From assembly GCA_023053575.1 (NCBI GenBank), contig JAKZAP010000018.1:16644202-16708201 (forward strand): 64,000 nt of DNA, given 5' to 3'. The translations under genes were made by a program, and so were the position numbers. Shown here one piece after another: positions 21,301 through 33,112 of the stretch; the stretch's first letter is position 1; each line of letters begins with the position of its first letter. A model generated the notes under the pieces. It was not told the origin of the DNA and did no database searches. It was given only the letters and a program-made list of their open reading frames with translations. The stretch comes from Branchinecta lynchi. Taxonomy: Eukaryota > Arthropoda > Branchiopoda > Anostraca > Branchinectidae.

Positions 21301-24300
21301 GTTGAGCACCATGCGGAGTGGCAATTCGTCTGTTTTTTCCCCCGCGCTAATGCCACCTGCTGCTGAATGATGTGATATGCGGGAAGTCATCTACATTCAA
21401 TATGTGATGAGTTTGCGTCAGCTAATGATATCGTTTTTGACACGTGTAAGACTCAGTGTGTGGCGTTCATTCCCTGAGGGACTCCTTTGAAATACCTACC
21501 TAAGGTATTACTTTCTGGAGTTTCACTGTCTTTCTTTGAATCCTACATATACGTTGGGTCCACGGCACTCCGTCCCTGAGTGACGAGCTCCATGTTTAAG
21601 CACTTCCACAGTTCGCTATGCTGCCGGGCTAACTTACTCATTCGTAAGTTCGGGAAATGCCACCCAACCGAGACGTGTTTTCTTTCCGAAGCTTAGTGCA
21701 TTTCCTTGTACGCTCTAGCTTTTGCGTAATCTCTGCTGAGAGTTGTCTCTTCGGTTTCTTTATAACAATCATTTTCGGTGGCTTCTCGGTCTTTCCCTAA
21801 ACTATAGTGCTTTCGAATTGTTCGTTGGTGCTGGCCTTGCATCTTTTCCAGAACTGTGTAGGAAACTTTCCCTTTTAAACCAGGCAAAGATACGGAAATT
21901 GCGCTTCTTCTGGTGCTTTTGGGGACGCCATTTTGCCTGTCTCTGCCGCCTGTTGGACTTGATCTAGTGAGATTCCACAACAAACTTGATGTTCAAGCAC
22001 CATTTTGGTTTGTTCGTGTTTCTTTTTTCGTTTTGTTATTGCTTTGTCTATTTTTGTTTTTTGGGATCCCGAAACGTAAGTGGAGGGATACCTATGACAT
22101 GGCTAAAGTTGTCCGTCTGTCTGTGAGCACGATAAGTCTCGAAGGAAGTAGATATTTTGATGAAACTTTGTATGAGGATTCTTTGCGTCAAGGGTAATTT
22201 CAAGTTCGTAGATGGGCTCTGTAGCCCTATATTTAGGGATGGAGGAGGGGGTTTCAAATTAAGAGGTAAATTTTTTTTTTTTTTAAATGCAATTGAGATA
22301 GTAGATTTAGGGGTAAAGAGACATGCTGAATCCGAAGATGAAAGTTATTTTCTTGCCGGACAAGTAGGCTAGTCACCCGGAATCTGGCGAAAACCGGACA
22401 CAAAATTTGTCAAATATTTTTCGGCCATAGCAGTCCCTACCCCTTTATTCTCAAACCACTATAGCTCTGTGCGTGGATAGCGACACTCCTTTGTTCATTC
22501 TATGGACGTCGGCGAGAATTAGTGTAATCGAAGGTCAGATCTCAGATGGGTTATATAGTGTTCAAACGAGGAAATTGGTTGTTCAAGCGAGGATGTTGTT
22601 CAGTGAGGATTCACTCGTGAAGTACAGGTCATAGATGGTTCGTAGATGTGTCCTTTAGTCCTATCTTTAGAGGCAGAGGAGGGGTTTCAAATTTACGGTA
22701 AAAACGTGTATGTTTTATAAGCTAATAAGATACTCATTCAGGGGGTAAGGAGGTCCGCTGAATCCATATCTGAACTTAGATTTCTTGCTGGACAAATGGT
22801 TCCAGACGAATTCGGCTGAAACAGGACATTTGGTTGAAGCTCAAAGTTGTTTGTGAAATTGATTAGAGATTCGGTATCAGGGCAAGGAGACATGCTGAAT
22901 CCATTTCTGAACTTTATTTTAACACAAGCTGGTCCTTAGTTCAGTAAATAAATGAATGAAATCGCCGCGCTCCTTGATTAGCTTTGGATACTGTCAGGCC
23001 AAAACCACTGCAAGGCCATTATTGATATTGATACTGATACGGTCTATTACCGTTTGATATATTTGCAGATAAATGCATAGCCTCCACAGACTTTTATATA
23101 TCTTCGCCTTAACGTGTAAATGAATAAATAAATACACTGTCAAATCCATTGACAGTTGCGCTATGATATGCCACTCATATAGGTTCGTGTGGTGCAAAAA
23201 ATATTGCGCGTCTGTATTGCGAAGACGTTCGCGAACTTTGAAGACCTGGATCGGAACTAGCTACCATGTTGGATGCGGGGGGGGGGGGGGGGGAGGGGCT
23301 GGATATTTTGTTTCTTGCAGAAGGGCCTGACGGGTGTAAGCCTAGAAGTTTAGTCTTAGGAATCCAGCCAGATCAAATAATTGGATGCAGGTTTTAGGAA
23401 AAAGTACTTTCACTCAGTCTGGGAAGAAGAAACTTTGCTTGGATGCCGGGGGAACTTAGTAGATATCATGAATACGTGCCCCGATAAGTGTTGTGGATTC
23501 TGACCACATCCGGCCATGCTTACATGCTTACCGGCCATGTATTACTTTGACCATTTCTACCGTCTTTTCCGTCGACTGTGCTATTGCCCGAAGCCACCGA
23601 GTGGATGAAATAATTGTATAGGTTTATCAAAACATAGTCCTGTTTTAGTGTAATTGTAATATGCGATGTGTAATATTACGAAGTAAAGATATTGATTGAT
23701 TGATTGAATAGTGGCCACGTAAAAGAACTAGTAGATTCAGACCGGATCTGTCCATTAGCTCTGAGATCTTGTTCTCTTTCCATCAGGGGCCAAGTAGTCG
23801 AGTCCTTGTAGATTACGGACCGGATCCGTGCTCAAGTGCCATGTATGCGTCCAGAACTTTTACCCTTTGCATCAGAATGTTCACCTAAAGGTACGTGCAC
23901 ACACAGTCGTACATCTTTCTCATGCGAAAGCAGGTATGGGGAATTGGCGTCAGTAGGCTATGGAGATTAGTCAACATTCCGGAGCTGAAGAGAAAATTTG
24001 TACCCTGCTGCGGAAATCAGACTATGCGTACACGTACCTTATGGTGGGTTTACACACTGCGTAAAATCTGAGCGTATTTTACGCAAGTTTTGAGCTTGAA
24101 AAGATTTCTAGTAATATGGACGTATTTAGATACAAAGCGGACCGATTTCTCAAATACGTCCGTATTGCTAGAAATGTTTTCAAGCTCGAAACGTGTTTAA
24201 AATACGCTCGGATTTCAAAATACACTCGGATTTTACGCAGTGTGTAAACCCAGGGTTGGTCACCAAGAACCAGGGTGTACGAGTTACTTTCAGGATACTT

Positions 24301-24589
24301 TTGGTTACTCATAGTTACTTTGGGTTACTTTTGGTTACATTGGGTTACTTTTGGATACATTGAATTGGGTTATATTGGGTTACTTTGGGTTACATTACGT
24401 TACATTGGGTTACTTTGAGATACTTTTGGGCTGCTTTCCAGGGTGTACGAAGTTACTTTTGGTGACCAACCGTGGGTGTAAACCAACCATTAGTGTTGCT
24501 GTGACCACCAGTTAAAGGACCGTGGGTAATTTGTTACAGTCGCACCTTGAATGCCAATGCGGCCTACTTCCGTTAACTGCATTTATTAG

Positions 24590-26087
24590 TTTTTGGGATC
24601 CCAAAACGTAAGTGGAGGGATACCTATTACATCACAAAATTTGTCCGTCTGTCCGTCCCTCTGTCCGTCTGTACGCACTGTAACTCACGAAGAGAATGAG
24701 ATATTATGATGAAACTTGGTGTGAGATTGTTTGGGTCAAGAGTAAGGTCAAGTTCGTAGATGGGCTCTGTAGCCCTACATTTAGGGGTGGGGGTGGGGGT
24801 TTAATTTAAGGGGCAAATGAAATATTTATAAACATATAATTTGATAGTCGATTATGGGGTAAGAAGACATACTGAACACGATGGTGAAAACCATTTTGTC
24901 ATCGGACAAGTAGTTCGCCCGGAATCCGGCCGAAACCGGAAAGTTTGTTAAATGTAAAAGTCATATCTGAAGTTGATTAGATGTTAGATTTAGGGATAAG
25001 AAGATATGCTGAACATAATGGTGAAACACATTTGTTTGCCGGACAAGTAGTTAGCCCGGAATCCGGCCAAAACCGGAAAGTCTGTTAAAAGTAAAAGTTT
25101 TATTTGAAGTTGATTAGATGTTAAATTTAGGGATAAGAAGACATGCTGAACACGATGGTGAAAACCATTTTCTCGCCCGAAAACCATTTTCTTCGCCAAA
25201 TTCCTCGCCCGGAATTTGGCGAAAACCGGAAAGTTTGTTCAAAGTAAAAGTTTTATTTGAAGTTGATTAGATGTTCGATTATGGGGTAAGAAGACACGCT
25301 GAACACGATGGTGAATACCATTTTGTCATCAGACAAGTAGTTCGCCCGGAATCCGGCCAAAACCGGAAAGTTTGTTAAAAGTAAAAGTTATATCTGAAGT
25401 TGATTAGATGTTCGATTTAGGGATAAGCACATGCTGAAAATGATGGTGAAACACATTTGTTCGCGGGACAAGTAGTTAGCCCGGGATCCGGCCAAAACCG
25501 GGAAGTCTGTTATAAGTAAAAGTTTTATTTGAAGTTGATTAGGTGTTCGATTTAGGGATAAGAAGACATGCTGAACACGATGGTGAAAACCATTTTCTCG
25601 CCGGGCAAGTAGTTCGCCCGGAATTCGGCCAAAACCGGAAAGTTTGTTCAAAGTAAAAGTTTTATTTGAAGTTGATTAGATGTTCGATTAAGGGGACATG
25701 CTGAACCCTTATGTGAACAGTATTTTCTACCAGGACAACTTGTTCGGCCGGAATCTAGGCCAAACCGGAAAATTTGTTAAAAGCAAATGTTTTATTTGAA
25801 GTTGATTAGATGACAGATTTAGGGGTAAGAACACACGCTGAATCTGTATATGACAATCTTTTTTTTTACCTGGACAAATAGTTCGTTTGGAATCCGGTTG
25901 AAACCGGATTTTTTTTTTATAAGTTGAAGTTTTACCTGAAGTTGATTAGATGTTCTTTATACGGATAAGGAGATACGCTGAATTCGTTTCTGAACTTTTT
26001 TTTTCTGGACAGGTATGGTAGTTCGTTCGCAATTGTCTGGATCAAATATTAGATTTTTGGGATCCCATCGAAACCTTTGGTCTTGTT
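24590..26087 (+). mobile_element. R1 element, twin of 5469-6966
   Basis: Same nested insertion in R3 as in copy A, at an offset of 19121. Confidence 0.85.
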
Positions 26088-27154
26088 AAACCTGGAGACC
26101 CAAACTTCATGTTACATTTTAAACCCGCTGTCGATACCTCACTTGGTGTAGGGAGGTGGGGAGTGAAGAGGTGGGGTGAGGGGAGGTGAGATGGGGGGCG
26201 GTGGGTAGGTTGTGACGAGGGAATCATTTTTCTTTCCTATTTTCTTTTTTTTCTCTCTTTCTTTACCTCTTTTTCCTTTCTTTTTTTGAAAATATATTAG
26301 ATTAAATTTATGTCGTTATTTATTGAATAATTTCAAGTTAAAAGGTGGTTAGAAGATACAGCCACCCACAGGATTTTTGTCTTTTATGTGGTTGTTGAGT
26401 TTTTTGTACAATGTAGTTGTGTTTTTTTGGTGAAGTAAAAAATATCTGAATCTGAAATCTAATCTAATCTAAAAAAAATCTTTGCATTTGCCTCAGGTCG
26501 CTGGTTTCCATGCTCATTACGTTCCCGACGAGTGTTCGTGTCCCATGCTATTGATGCGTATAACCGGCTTTCTGAATGTTGCCGAGATTTTGCTAGAAGA
26601 CAATGGGCTGGGGAAAAGGTTTAACACAGTCAAAGCCGTTTTTTAATTGGTTAAAGGCATGACAGGGCCTAGATTTACAGTATTCAGGTAGTTTAGTAGC
26701 AACTAGTGCGGGGCATGCTATAAAAGCAGAGCTTGGTTGTAAAGTATTAAACTATTTCAGAAGAGTGGAAAAAACAGAAAATAGTGCAAGGTGTGCTTTA
26801 AAGGACCTCTCTACCTGTAATACCAATGCAACCTACTTTCATAATCACTCCATATATTTCTAAACCCGGAGACCCCAATTTCCTACTGTACATTCTAACC
26901 CCTCTAACAAAACCACGCTGATTTTCTCACTTGCCGTGTTTTGCTCCCTTCGATGTTTATCACGCTGTCGACGGTTGTTTGTGAGAAGTTGTTCCATCAG
27001 AAAAATCGGCATGTAAATTGTTTCCCTGTTTTCGCTACACGTCAACGGGTCTCGGAAAAGGCTGAATCAGCCCAAACCGTAGGTTATTTGTTGAAAGCAT
27101 AGTATAGTATTTTAAAATACTGTGAGTTGAAGAGTAAATAGTGCGAGGTGTGCT

Positions 27155-27622
27155 TTAAAGTTTAACTGAAAAGCCAAATTATTTTTGTATCATTTAACTG
27201 AATACACTGCATTTTTTTCCCTTGTATTAAGGGATTTATTTTTTTATTTTTCACAATTCACTCTAGAATGACGTTCGGAAAAATCTAGGGTCTTCCCCAC
27301 AACGCAAAGTTCTGCTTTGACGCAGAAAAACTGAATCTCAATACATACGCTGCGTTTCAGTGGCAAGTGATCAGCTTACGGAAGGTAGCTTACAACATGT
27401 ACACTTATTTCTCGTAAATCGTTTTCGTTGAGTATACAGCACAGATATAAGCGCATAGAGCGTACAAATCAGACGAGGAAATTCCACTATTTGAAAATCG
27501 ATTATTCGTGAATAGCGAAGCAACGAAGTATCGCATTTTCGCCGGGTTTTAGATCTTCTTTAAGTGACTACGTGATGGGTAACTAGCTTGTCCTATCTAA
27601 GACCTTTTCAGTTAAACTTTAA
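27155..27622. mobile_element. R4 element, twin of 8034-8501
   Basis: The same perfect 19-bp inverted ends, ending 18 bp before the exon at 27641. Confidence 0.8.
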
Positions 27623-27640
27623 CATTCATCGTTTCTTCAG

Positions 27641-27832
27641 GCTGCTTTGGCGACAGAGAAACGGCAGATTCTCCAAGAGCGAGGAAGACAGGAGAGGCTG
27701 GCCACTACTATTACAGATCAGATGTACTCAGAGGCACAAGAACTACTACGTCTGTTTGGCATTCCGTATATTGTGGCCCCCATGGAAGCTGAGGCGCAGT
27801 GTGCATTTCTCGACATGCACCAACTCACTCAG
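27641..27832 (+). CDS. ERCC5: XPG/ERCC5 endonuclease, internal exon (I-region, first part), copy B
   Basis: Same sequence as 8520-8711, with the same TTTCTTCAG acceptor and CAG/GTAAAA donor. I regard this as the genuine exon, because copy B is joined to the contig that carries the next exon (49279-49399), leaving an intron of about 21.4 kb. It encodes the part of the nuclease core with PMEAEAQC. Both ends are phase 0, so splicing both copies together would keep the frame and create a false repeat of 64 residues. Confidence 0.9.
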
Positions 27833-27914
27833 GTAAAAATCATTACCTGCGTTTTTTCCTTTTCTCCATAGGCCGGTTATCCACCTCCACCTACCTATTT
27901 GCGACTATTGACCG

Positions 27915-29372
27915 TTTTTGGGATCCCAAAACGTAAGTGGAGGGATACCTATGACATCGCAAAAGTTGTCCGTCTGTCCGTCCGTCCGTCCGTCCGTCCG
28001 TCCGTCCGTCCGTCCGTCCGTCTGTCCGTCCGTCTGTAAGCACGATAACTCTCGAAGGGAATGAGATATTTTGATGAAACTTGGTGTGAGGGTTCGTTGG
28101 GTCGTCGGACCAGTCAAGTTCGTAGATGGGCTTTGTAGCTCTACATTTAGGGGTGGGGGAGGGGATTCAAATTAAGGGACAAACAAAATATTTTGAAACA
28201 GCTAATGTGATAGTTGATTATGGGGTAAGAAAACATGCTGAACACGATGGTGAAAACCATTTTGTCGTCGGACATGTAGTTCGCCCGGAATCCGGCCAAA
28301 ACCGGAAAGTTTGTCGAAAGCACAAGTTTTATTTGAAGTTGATTAGATGTTCGATTTAGGGGTAGGAAGACATGCTGAAGACGATGGTGTAAACTATTTT
28401 CTCGACGGACAAGTATTTCGCCCGGAATCCGGCCCAAACCGGAAAGTTTGTTGAAAGTAAAAGTTTTATTTGAAATTGATTAGATGTTCGATTTAGGGGT
28501 AGGAAGACATGCTGAAGACGATGGTGAAAACTATTTTCTCGATGGACAACTATTTCGCCCGGAATCCGGCCCAAACCGGAAAGTTTGTTGAAAGTAAAAG
28601 TTTTATTTGAAGTTGATTAAATGTTCGATTTAGAGGTAGGGAGACATGCTGAAGACGATGGTGAAAACTATTTTCTCGACGGACAAGTATTTCGACCGGA
28701 ATCCGGCCCAAACCGGAAAGTTTGTCAAAATTAAAAGTTTTGTTTGGAGTTGATTAGATGTTTGATTTAGGGCAAGAAGACATGCTGAACACTTATGTGA
28801 AAACAAGTTTCTACCCGGACATGTAGTTCGTCCGGAATCCGGCGAAAACCGGAAAACTGTTGGAAGTCAAAGTTTTATTTCTAGTTGATTAGATAAGCGA
28901 TTTAGGGGTAAGAAGAGATGCTGAGTCCCTGTGTGACAATCGTATTTTACCCGGACATATAGTTCGACCGGAATCCGGCTGGAATCGGAAAATTTGTTAT
29001 AAGCTAAATTTCTATTTGAAGTTGATTAGATGTTCATTACTGGGGAAAGAAGATACCCTGATTTCGTCATTGAGCTTTCTTTTTTCGCCGGACAAGTAGT
29101 TCTGGAGTTCGGCCGGAACCGGGAAATTGGCAGAAGTGGCAGGAAGTTTTCGTCAAAACAGATACGACTTGTAGGGGTAAACACACATGCTGAATCCAAA
29201 TCTGAACTTGTTTTTCTCAGGTGATTAGCTATTTGGCCTTAATCTGTTTCTGAATTTTAATTGTAAAAATGTTCAAGGAGTCTGGCGAAGACTGGATCTG
29301 GCTAAGACAAGACCCAGTTGTCTGGATCAGATATTGAATTTTTGGGATCCCATCGGAACCTTTGGTCTTGTT
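27915..29372 (+). mobile_element. R1 element, twin of 8794-10251
   Basis: Same 137-bp units and ends. It carries the single substitution seen between the copies (A at 28563; G at 9442). Confidence 0.88.
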
Positions 29373-29477
29373 CGTCTCGCCGGTTGGTTTGACTGAGCTC
29401 TAAAGAGGGCTTATAAGAAAAATTGGCGTCTTCCCGTCGCCGGCGCCTATCTCTCCAGTTAGAATTTTGAATTTCGC

Positions 29478-30228
29478 GCCGTGCCAAGAGCGTAGGTTGG
29501 TTGTACGGAGCTCCCGCCTCAGTCCACAGGTCGGTTAACCGACCGACAAACGGAGCCAAAAGAACAGTTAACTGAAGAAGAAAGCGACCTATAAGGCGTA
29601 TTCTCGCCGTTCCCCGAGGACTCCACTTGAGGAGTCCCCGCGTTTTTGTTTGTCCCGGGGACTCACTCCCCGTATTCTCGTGAGACCCCACCGACGTGGA
29701 GTGCTCCGATTATCATCGCCATCATCGAAAAGGACTCCTTTTCAGATTCGGAGGGGAATCAATTTTTGCTGGTGTTGGTGCAATGCAAAATTAATTAAGA
29801 ACAATCAGAATAAACAAAACCAAAAGTAAAGTGGGTCCAGACTAATATTATCATCTGCATATTTTTTTTTAGAACAAAATCCAATTTCGAAGCATTCCCC
29901 GTGTTCTCGCTGTTTCTGTACGCGGAGTCCGCATGGAGTGACTCCCTCTATTTCCTTCTGTCAGGTTCACTTGCCGTTCAGGCAAGTAGGATATCGCATA
30001 GTAGGACTGTTAGATTTATGTCCCTTAATTAGCCAAGAGTGGTTGCAAAATCCTTCCACTTTATTCACGAGACGATGAACACAAAATATTGAGTCGCGAA
30101 TAAAACATATTTACATACGACCCCGGGGCCAGCGATGGGCATGAGGCCAGATCGCTTGCCGATCCGCGACTCAAATCAAGCGGAACGGATCACTTTGACT
30201 TGTCAATCCAACCACGACATAACTATAA
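29478..30228. other. Single-copy sequence, unassigned
   Basis: First sequence unique to copy B. An open minus-strand frame enters from the R1 end (29302-29691) but has no family signature. No repeat match within the window. Confidence 0.5.
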
Positions 30229-30230
30229 TA

Positions 30231-30643
30231 GTTGCGGTTTTGCGGACACCATGGTATCTGATACCACGGTCTAAAGTCGTTTTTGCAGTTATCGTGATAT
30301 CTGATAGCAGGGTCAAAAGGCGTTTTAGCTATTATCGTGGTATCTGGCCAGTTAGCGTGGTATCTGATATTCAGATACTATAGTCCGAACGTGGTAGCGT
30401 GGTATCTGAAAAGTCATCGCACTTTCTTCAAATTTTGTCAGATTGGTGGGAAAGAAGTTTACCACTTAGTGATGTGACTGAATATCTGTTTTTCTTTTGG
30501 GATGACTTCGAAAAGCGCAATTTCGGCAATTGTCGCTTTTGCAGAGCGACCGAATATCAGATACCACGATAACTGCAAAAACGACAAATTGCAGATCCAG
30601 TTACCGTGGTAACAGATACCATGGTATCTGCAAAAATCGCAAC
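30231..30643. mobile_element. TIR element with TA target (MITE)
   Basis: The left end GTTGCGGTTTTGCGGACACC and the inverted right end (GTTGCGATTTTTGCAGATACC read on the minus strand) pair over about 30 bp and continue through CATGGTATCTG. TA flanks both sides (30229-30230, 30644-30645). The interior repeats CGTGGTATCTGATA several times. No protein. A TA-targeting DNA transposon superfamily is inferred. Confidence 0.7.
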
Positions 30644-30645
30644 TA

Positions 30646-31126
30646 ATGAGTCGCGACGGAGAGCGCGAAGGATTAGTGCCTTCTGCAAATTGCAAGCAAG
30701 ACAAACGTTCTGCGGGCCACAACACGGACATATGAATGTCAGACTTATTTTTACATTTGATATCTGAATACACATAATTATTTTGACTCATCTGAGGGAT
30801 TTTGTGGGGTTTTTTCACCTGAGGCTCTAGTAATAGTGCTCGTAATGCGCGCTGCTTGCACGACGACCTAAAACTCATCCCGACGCGGAGAATTTGATTC
30901 TAAGGTTGGAAAAGTCATGGTTGAAGAAAATAGAAAATGATACAAAAATATCGAATGCAAGGAATTTGCCATTTTTTTTATTTTTCGGCAATTATATATT
31001 TCATGCGTAGGGGTACAAGCACATAGAGGTACCACTAATTTAAAAGAATAAAGTTCGTTCGATGAAATATATGAAATATGGATTGCAGAAAAACGAATTA
31101 ACACATTTTTATCTGTTTTTTAGGTA
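30646..31126. other. Unassigned
   Basis: No repeat match or exon seen. Overlapping minus-strand frames (to 30878 and 31104) have no motif. Confidence 0.5.
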
Positions 31127-31128
31127 TA

Positions 31129-31296
31129 CATTGTAAAAATAACCTTGCAGTATTTGCTACTGGGATTAATCTTGTCTCTAAAATGATAATCTTATCTCTA
31201 ATTTGGGTTAATCATATCTCTGTAGAGATAAGATTAATCCCAGTAGCAAATACTGAAGTTAACTTTAATCCTTACTCGGAGAAACTTTTTACAGTG
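31129..31296. mobile_element. Hairpin MITE, 168 bp, TA-flanked
   Basis: Ends CATTGTAAAAA and CTTTTTACAGTG are inverted and flanked by TA (31127-31128, 31297-31298). Inside, 31148-31173 and 31230-31255 are a perfect 26-bp inverted repeat. The centre repeats ATCTTATCTCTA-like words. Ends and TA target suit a Tc1/mariner-type MITE. Confidence 0.8.
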
Positions 31297-31719
31297 TAAA
31301 ATACATAATTCTAAAGTTGCTTCCCACCCTTGTGCTTCTGTGCTGAAGCAGTAGGTGTGCCCGTCTTTGTGAATATTGTTGTATTGTTTATCAGTTATGA
31401 GTAGATATAAAACGTTTTCCCTTTTTTGTCTCTTTTGCTCTTATACTCCGTCTGTTTGTTGTCGATGGGAAATAAATGATATATATATAAGTGAACAACT
31501 GATACGTAGACTGTCGGATCTCTGGCCTTTCCGGTTCTATATCCAAGAATCTGTAGTAAAAACTTGATGTCTTTACCCTATCAGATTATGGACCCAAAAA
31601 ACAAGTCCAACAATTAAATCTGTGCTTGGGAATGTTCTTTCTGCGGAAGATTTTGTGGATGCACTTCCGGAGGGATGTATTTTCGTGGGTACACCTTCAG
31701 CTGGGGGCGATTAGTACGG

Positions 31720-31993
31720 AGTTGCGTTTTATTTGAAGTTCATAGTACAGCGGACTGTTCGTTGCCGTTTATTCGCCAGCGGGCCGTACGCTGGGAAGGC
31801 GGGGGGGGGGGGGGGGGGGGGGGTACCCGAAGTCGTTTTATTTGCCAGCGTCCGCTCGCTGAGTGCCGGTGGACCCGCTAGTTTGTACGCTGGGTGGGGC
31901 AGAGAACAGTTCAGCGTCCGCCATGAATAAAACGACTATTTACAGTTCGCCGTCCGCTCCCGCTGTACTATGAACTTCAAACAAAAAGCAACT
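31720..31993. mobile_element. TIR element, 274 bp, with G23 tract
   Basis: The left end (AGTTGCGTTTTATTTGAAG, then TTCATAGTACAGCGG) pairs with the right end at about 31 of 34 positions. CGG flanks both sides (31717-31719, 31994-31996) as a possible 3-bp target duplication. A 23-base G run lies at 31801-31823. The open frames across it are glycine-run artefacts. Confidence 0.75.
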
Positions 31994-31996
31994 CGG

Positions 31997-32442
31997 AACG
32001 TTTCTTTAGGGATGTTTTTTGTTGGGAAAATCTCATTTCTGAGCCGAACGTACGGTTTGGTATTAGGCTATTGGTAGTATATTTGTATTTTTTGTATTTT
32101 TCTTTTCTTTCATTTGCTCCGCTTTTTAAAAATTGGGGGTTCAAATAAATTACTTACTTACTTAACTACTATTTGGTGGTAGTGCGTGTGATTTAGGTGG
32201 GGCTTGTGGCTCAGGATTTTGGGGTTCGAATCAAAATAAAAGCGGGAATTATATGGAAAGTAGCCTAGTTGAATTTTGATAGAAAAAAGGCTGAGTTTCA
32301 AAAATTGTCTGTGGCACTTTGTTTAATTTTGTCTTGGGTACAGTGGTTAGAAGCTTTTGAAGGGCTTTGGTCTTTCCAGCGGAAATATAAAGGACGGACT
32401 TGCTGGTGCCCCTATTATTCAGAATGAGGTTTTGCTTGAAGC
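31997..32442. other. Unassigned; TTAC microsatellite
   Basis: Three or four TTAC units at 32150-32164 follow an A/T-rich stretch and may be a retroelement tail. A B-box-like GGGTTCGAATC at 32222-32232 lacks a supporting tRNA fold. Otherwise nothing. Confidence 0.4.
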
Positions 32443-32800
32443 TTAAAGGACCTGTTAGTACTTCCATTATCACTCCATATATTTCTGAACCCGGAGACCT
32501 CAATTTCGTACGGTACATTCTAACCCCCGTAACAAAGCCACGCTGATTTTTTGACTTGCCGTGTTTCTATCTTCTATTGCTACCTTTGATGTGGATCACG
32601 CTGTCGACGGTTGTCTGCGAGAAGTTTTTCCATCAGAAAGCTGGTTATGTAAATTGTCCCTGTTTGCGCTAGAAGTCAACAGGTCCCGGAAAAGAGTTAG
32701 AACAGCCAAAACCGTGTTTGAAGTGTTTAATCATTTTAAAGTAATCAAATATTTTAAAATACTGAAAGTTAAAGAGTAAATAGTGCGAGGGGTCCTTTAA
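32443..32800. mobile_element. R3 element flanked by TTAA
   Basis: TTAA-AGGACC at the left and GGTCCT-TTAA at the right give inverted ends. The interior matches 7677-8037 (CACGCTGTCGACGGTTGT, GTTTTTCCATCAGAAA). R4 follows directly. Confidence 0.75.
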
Positions 32801-33112
32801 CTAAAAAGTCGGCTCATTTTTGTATCTTTTAATTGAGCCTCAACACAAACGCGGCTTTTCAGTGGCCAGTGGTGAGCTATTTGAGCACTGCTCACTGAGG
32901 GAACACTTATTTTTCAACAGTCGCATTCGTCAAGCATACAACACAAGTAAAAGTGCATAGAGGTACCACGAATCCGAAAGGGAAAGTCCACTATACGAAA
33001 ATCGATTCGTGGATTGCGGACCAACGAATTAAAACATTTCCATTGGTTTTTCGAAAGCCTATTTATGTGGAACTAGGCTGCCATATGCCAGCCCTTTTCG
33101 GTTAAACTTTAA
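32796..33112. mobile_element. R4 element, diverged copy
   Basis: Starts TTTAACTAAAAAG and ends CTTTTCGGTTAAACTTTAA (33094-33112). The interior GAAAATCGATTCGTG matches the 8.3-kb copy. It sits directly after R3, as at 8034. Confidence 0.7.

Larger units (their letters stand above)
19121..29477. repeat. Copy B of the duplicated block
   Basis: Matches 1-10356 as described there. Sequence continues without a break on both sides (19120 and 29478), so this copy probably represents the true locus. Further twins not listed separately: R1 fragment 19161-19519, R5 19834-20096, R1 from 22057, foldback 24045-24252, minisatellite element 24254-24471, R3 24512-26797 and 26798-27158. Confidence 0.97.

Noticed and set aside
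32166..32240. tRNA gene or tRNA-derived SINE head
   Set aside because: Only a B-box-like GGGTTCGAATC is present. I could not fold an acceptor stem or find a proper A box and anticodon arm.
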